Source: an uncultured Ruminococcus sp. (GTDB lineage Bacteria; Bacillota; Clostridia; Oscillospirales; Ruminococcaceae). From it: a stretch of 8,510 nt of DNA. The stretch covers positions 1-8,510 of the forward strand of contig USNJ01000086.1 in NCBI GenBank assembly GCA_900556055.1. Direction: 5' to 3'. Shown one piece after another: positions 6,917 to 8,510 of this stretch. A program made the position numbers and the translations under genes. The notes under the pieces were generated by a model. The model did not search any database. It was not told the origin of the DNA and saw nothing but the letters and a program-made list of their open reading frames with translations. Each line of letters opens with the position of its first letter. The stretch's first letter is position 1.

Positions 6917-7007
6917 ATTCGGTTGTTTTAGCTAAAAAAGTCAGCCGATTTTTTATATATCCGAATGATTTTCCGCCCATGCATCAGGGAATTTTTCGGC
7001 GGATCAT
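6917..7007 (+). promoter_or_regulatory. possible structured leader (attenuator-like) upstream of nfnA
   Basis: Hairpin 1 pairs TCGGTTG (6919-6925) with CAGCCGA (6942-6948), with one G-T pair, and is followed at once by six T residues (6949-6954): the form of a plus-strand intrinsic terminator. Its loop holds the palindrome TTTTAGCTAAAA. ATTCGG (6917-6922), which includes part of the left arm, can instead pair perfectly with CCGAAT (6961-6966), which would break hairpin 1. A further stem pairs TCCGCC (6972-6977) with GGCGGA (6998-7003), extended by ATGA with TCAT across a bulge. No known riboswitch class is recognised. I could not find a convincing nfnA promoter upstream, which limits this call. 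Confidence 0.4.
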
Positions 7008-7052
7008 TATATATGCTGCCTGAACAGCAAAACCATGTAAAGGACTGAAAAT

Positions 7053-7889
7053 ATGTATAAGATTGCAAGAAAAAAAGAGCTTAACCCCACTGTTACTCTG
7101 ATGGAGATCGAAGCTCCCAAGATCGCAAAGAAAGCAGAACCCGGTCAGTTTATCATTCTCCGTGTCGATGAAAACGGCGAGAGGATCCCTCTTACTGTTG
7201 CGGATTTCGACCGTGAAAAGGGTACGGTTACGATCATTTTCCAGATCGTAGGCGCAACGACCGAAAAGCTGAACCATAAAAAGGAAGGCGAATTCATTCA
7301 GGATTTCGTTGGCCCTCTCGGCACTCCCTCCCACTGCGACGGGCTTAAAAAGGTCGCTGTTGTCGGCGGCGGCGTAGGCTGCGCTATTGCATATCCTATC
7401 GCAAAGAAGCTGCATAACATGGGCTGTGAGGTACACTCAATTGTCGGATTCAGAAACAAGGATCTCGTTATTCTCGAAGATGAATTCAAGGCAGCAAGCT
7501 CCGTCCTGAAGATGATGACCGACGACGGTTCATACGGCGAAAAGGGACTTGTTACCAACGCTCTCAAGGAGCTTATCGAAGCAGGAAATCAGTACGACGA
7601 AGTAATTGCGATCGGTCCGCTGATAATGATGAAATTCGTATGCGCACTGACTAAGGAATACGGCATTAAGACTATCGTTTCAATGAATCCTATTATGATC
7701 GACGGCACAGGAATGTGCGGCGGATGTCGTCTGACTGTCGGCGGAGAGACAAAGTTTGCCTGCGTTGACGGCCCTGATTTTGACGGACATCTTGTTGACT
7801 TTGACGAGGCTATGGCACGTTCGACTATGTATAAGCCGTTCGAGCGCAAGCGTCACGAAGAAGTATGCAACCTGTACAAAAATGCTTGA
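7053..7889 (+). CDS. nfnA: NfnA/SudB-type FAD and [2Fe-2S] subunit of NADH-dependent ferredoxin:NADP oxidoreductase
   Basis: This 278-residue protein is a ferredoxin-NADP reductase-fold subunit of the PyrK/SudB/NfnA family. An N-terminal FAD-binding barrel shows PGQF (30-33) and RIPLT (44-48). The nucleotide-binding domain follows, with VAVVGGGVGCA at about 101-111. The C-terminal iron-sulfur motif DGTGMCGGC...C has Asp217, Cys222, Cys225 and Cys237, matching the one-Asp, three-Cys [2Fe-2S] site of NfnA. With NfnB it would exchange electrons among NADH, reduced ferredoxin and NADPH by flavin-based bifurcation in the cytoplasm. AAAGGA lies 8 bases before the ATG. The stop is 27 bases before nfnB, so the two form an operon. 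A sulfide dehydrogenase or glutamate synthase-associated role is the usual alternative annotation. Pairing with the next gene favours Nfn. Confidence 0.88.
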   Translation: MYKIARKKELNPTVTLMEIEAPKIAKKAEPGQFIILRVDENGERIPLTVADFDREKGTVTIIFQIVGATTEKLNHKKEGEFIQDFVGPLGTPSHCDGLKKVAVVGGGVGCAIAYPIAKKLHNMGCEVHSIVGFRNKDLVILEDEFKAASSVLKMMTDDGSYGEKGLVTNALKELIEAGNQYDEVIAIGPLIMMKFVCALTKEYGIKTIVSMNPIMIDGTGMCGGCRLTVGGETKFACVDGPDFDGHLVDFDEAMARSTMYKPFERKRHEEVCNLYKNA

Positions 7890-7916
7890 TTATTAACTGT
7901 AAAGGATGAAGATACA

Positions 7917-8510
7917 ATGCCAAATATGTCGCTGAAAAAGAATGAAATGCCGTCTCAGGCACCTGATGTCCGCAATAAGAACTTCAAGGAAGTTACACTC
8001 GGATACACCGCAGAACAGGCTGTTGACGAGGCTAACAGATGCCTTAACTGCAAAAACAAGCCCTGCGTAGGCGGATGTCCCGTTGCAATAGATATCCCCG
8101 CATTTATCGCAAAGGTAAAGGAGTCCGATTTTGAGGGTGCTTATCAGATAATCGCTCAGTCCAGCTCCCTGCCTGCTGTCTGCGGACGTGTATGTCCCCA
8201 GGAAACTCAGTGCGAGTCCAAGTGCGTAAGAGGCATAAAGGGTGAGCCTGTTGCTATCGGCCGTCTTGAAAGATTTGTTGCTGACTGGCACAATGCAAAT
8301 GTTGCGGAAAAGCCCTCAGTTCCCGTATCAAACGGTCACAAGGTAGCAGTCGTAGGCGCAGGCCCTGCAGGTCTTACCTGTGCGGGAGATCTCGCAAAGA
8401 TGGGTTATAAGGTAACTGTATTTGAAGCACTGCACCTTGCAGGCGGAGTTCTCGTTTACGGAATCCCCGAATTCAGACTTCCTAAGGCTATCGTTCAGAA
8501 GGAAGTTGAC
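7917..8510 (+). CDS. nfnB: NfnB / NADPH-dependent glutamate synthase small-subunit-like flavoprotein (partial, 3' end outside window)
   Basis: The first 198 codons are present and the frame is open to the window end. Eight cysteines in two groups, CLNCKNKPCVGGCP (42, 45, 50, 54) and CGRVCPQETQCESKC (89, 93, 99, 103), form the N-terminal double [4Fe-4S] domain shared by GltD-like proteins and NfnB. A Rossmann FAD motif GAGPAG follows at 147-152, then GGVLVYGIPEFRLPK, a family hallmark. In Nfn complexes this large subunit holds the bifurcating FAD and the NADPH site. The start ATG is preceded by AAGGA about ten bases upstream. Directly following an NfnA-type gene is the typical Nfn arrangement. 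A stand-alone homotetrameric glutamate synthase (often named gltA) cannot be fully excluded without the C-terminal half. Full-length members are about 460 residues, so more than half is missing here. Confidence 0.88.
   Translation, partial: MPNMSLKKNEMPSQAPDVRNKNFKEVTLGYTAEQAVDEANRCLNCKNKPCVGGCPVAIDIPAFIAKVKESDFEGAYQIIAQSSSLPAVCGRVCPQETQCESKCVRGIKGEPVAIGRLERFVADWHNANVAEKPSVPVSNGHKVAVVGAGPAGLTCAGDLAKMGYKVTVFEALHLAGGVLVYGIPEFRLPKAIVQKEVD

Noticed and set aside
7008..7013. TATATA as a -10 box for nfnA
   Set aside because: No acceptable -35 hexamer lies 16-18 bases upstream, so I leave the nfnA promoter unassigned.
7893..8291. A 132-codon minus-strand open frame antisense to nfnB
   Set aside because: The plus strand here encodes the cysteine-rich iron-sulfur domain of NfnB with clear motifs. 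The antisense frame has none.

Overview
The window looks like a chromosomal segment from an anaerobic, plant-fibre-degrading Firmicute, most likely Ruminococcus or a close Oscillospiraceae relative. Three things suggest this: a clostridial-type hprK/murB/rapZ/whiA cluster, a secreted GH5 cellulase-like lipoprotein carrying a CBM2-like module, and an Nfn-type electron-bifurcating transhydrogenase pair of the kind found in strict anaerobes. The genus is an inference from gene content, not from a marker gene. I see no tRNA, rRNA, CRISPR array, insertion sequence or prophage.

Region 1 (1-3720, minus strand) is one tightly packed operon read right to left: hprK, a PHP-domain metallophosphatase, murB, rapZ and the first 29 codons of whiA. 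It starts from a near-consensus sigma-A promoter (-35 TTGAAA, 17 bp, -10 TATAAT) upstream of hprK. The genes link carbon catabolite control (HprK), peptidoglycan precursor synthesis (MurB), amino-sugar or small-RNA-linked signalling (RapZ) and a division/development regulator (WhiA). The yvcK/glmR gene that often sits between rapZ and whiA is absent here.

Region 2 (3616-5932, plus strand) is a 196-bp divergent intergenic region followed by a single large gene for a lipid-anchored GH5 glycanase. The intergenic region holds a promoter for each direction and an 8+8 bp inverted repeat overlapping the hprK -35 box. The protein order is lipoprotein signal, low-complexity linker, CBM2-like module, second linker, GH5 catalytic domain; there is no dockerin. 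A strong bidirectional terminator separates it from the convergent LysR gene.

Region 3 (5932-8510) has a LysR-type regulator on the minus strand, divergent from nfnA and nfnB on the plus strand; nfnB runs off the window. The 263-bp region between them contains the LysR promoter, a palindrome at its start site, and a terminator-like hairpin with a competing pairing upstream of nfnA. The simplest reading is that the regulator controls itself and nfnAB, with possible attenuation in the nfn leader. Both points are inference.

No wholly new system is evident. The most interesting parts are the nfn leader and its LysR neighbour, and the inverted repeat in the hprK/cellulase divergent promoter region.
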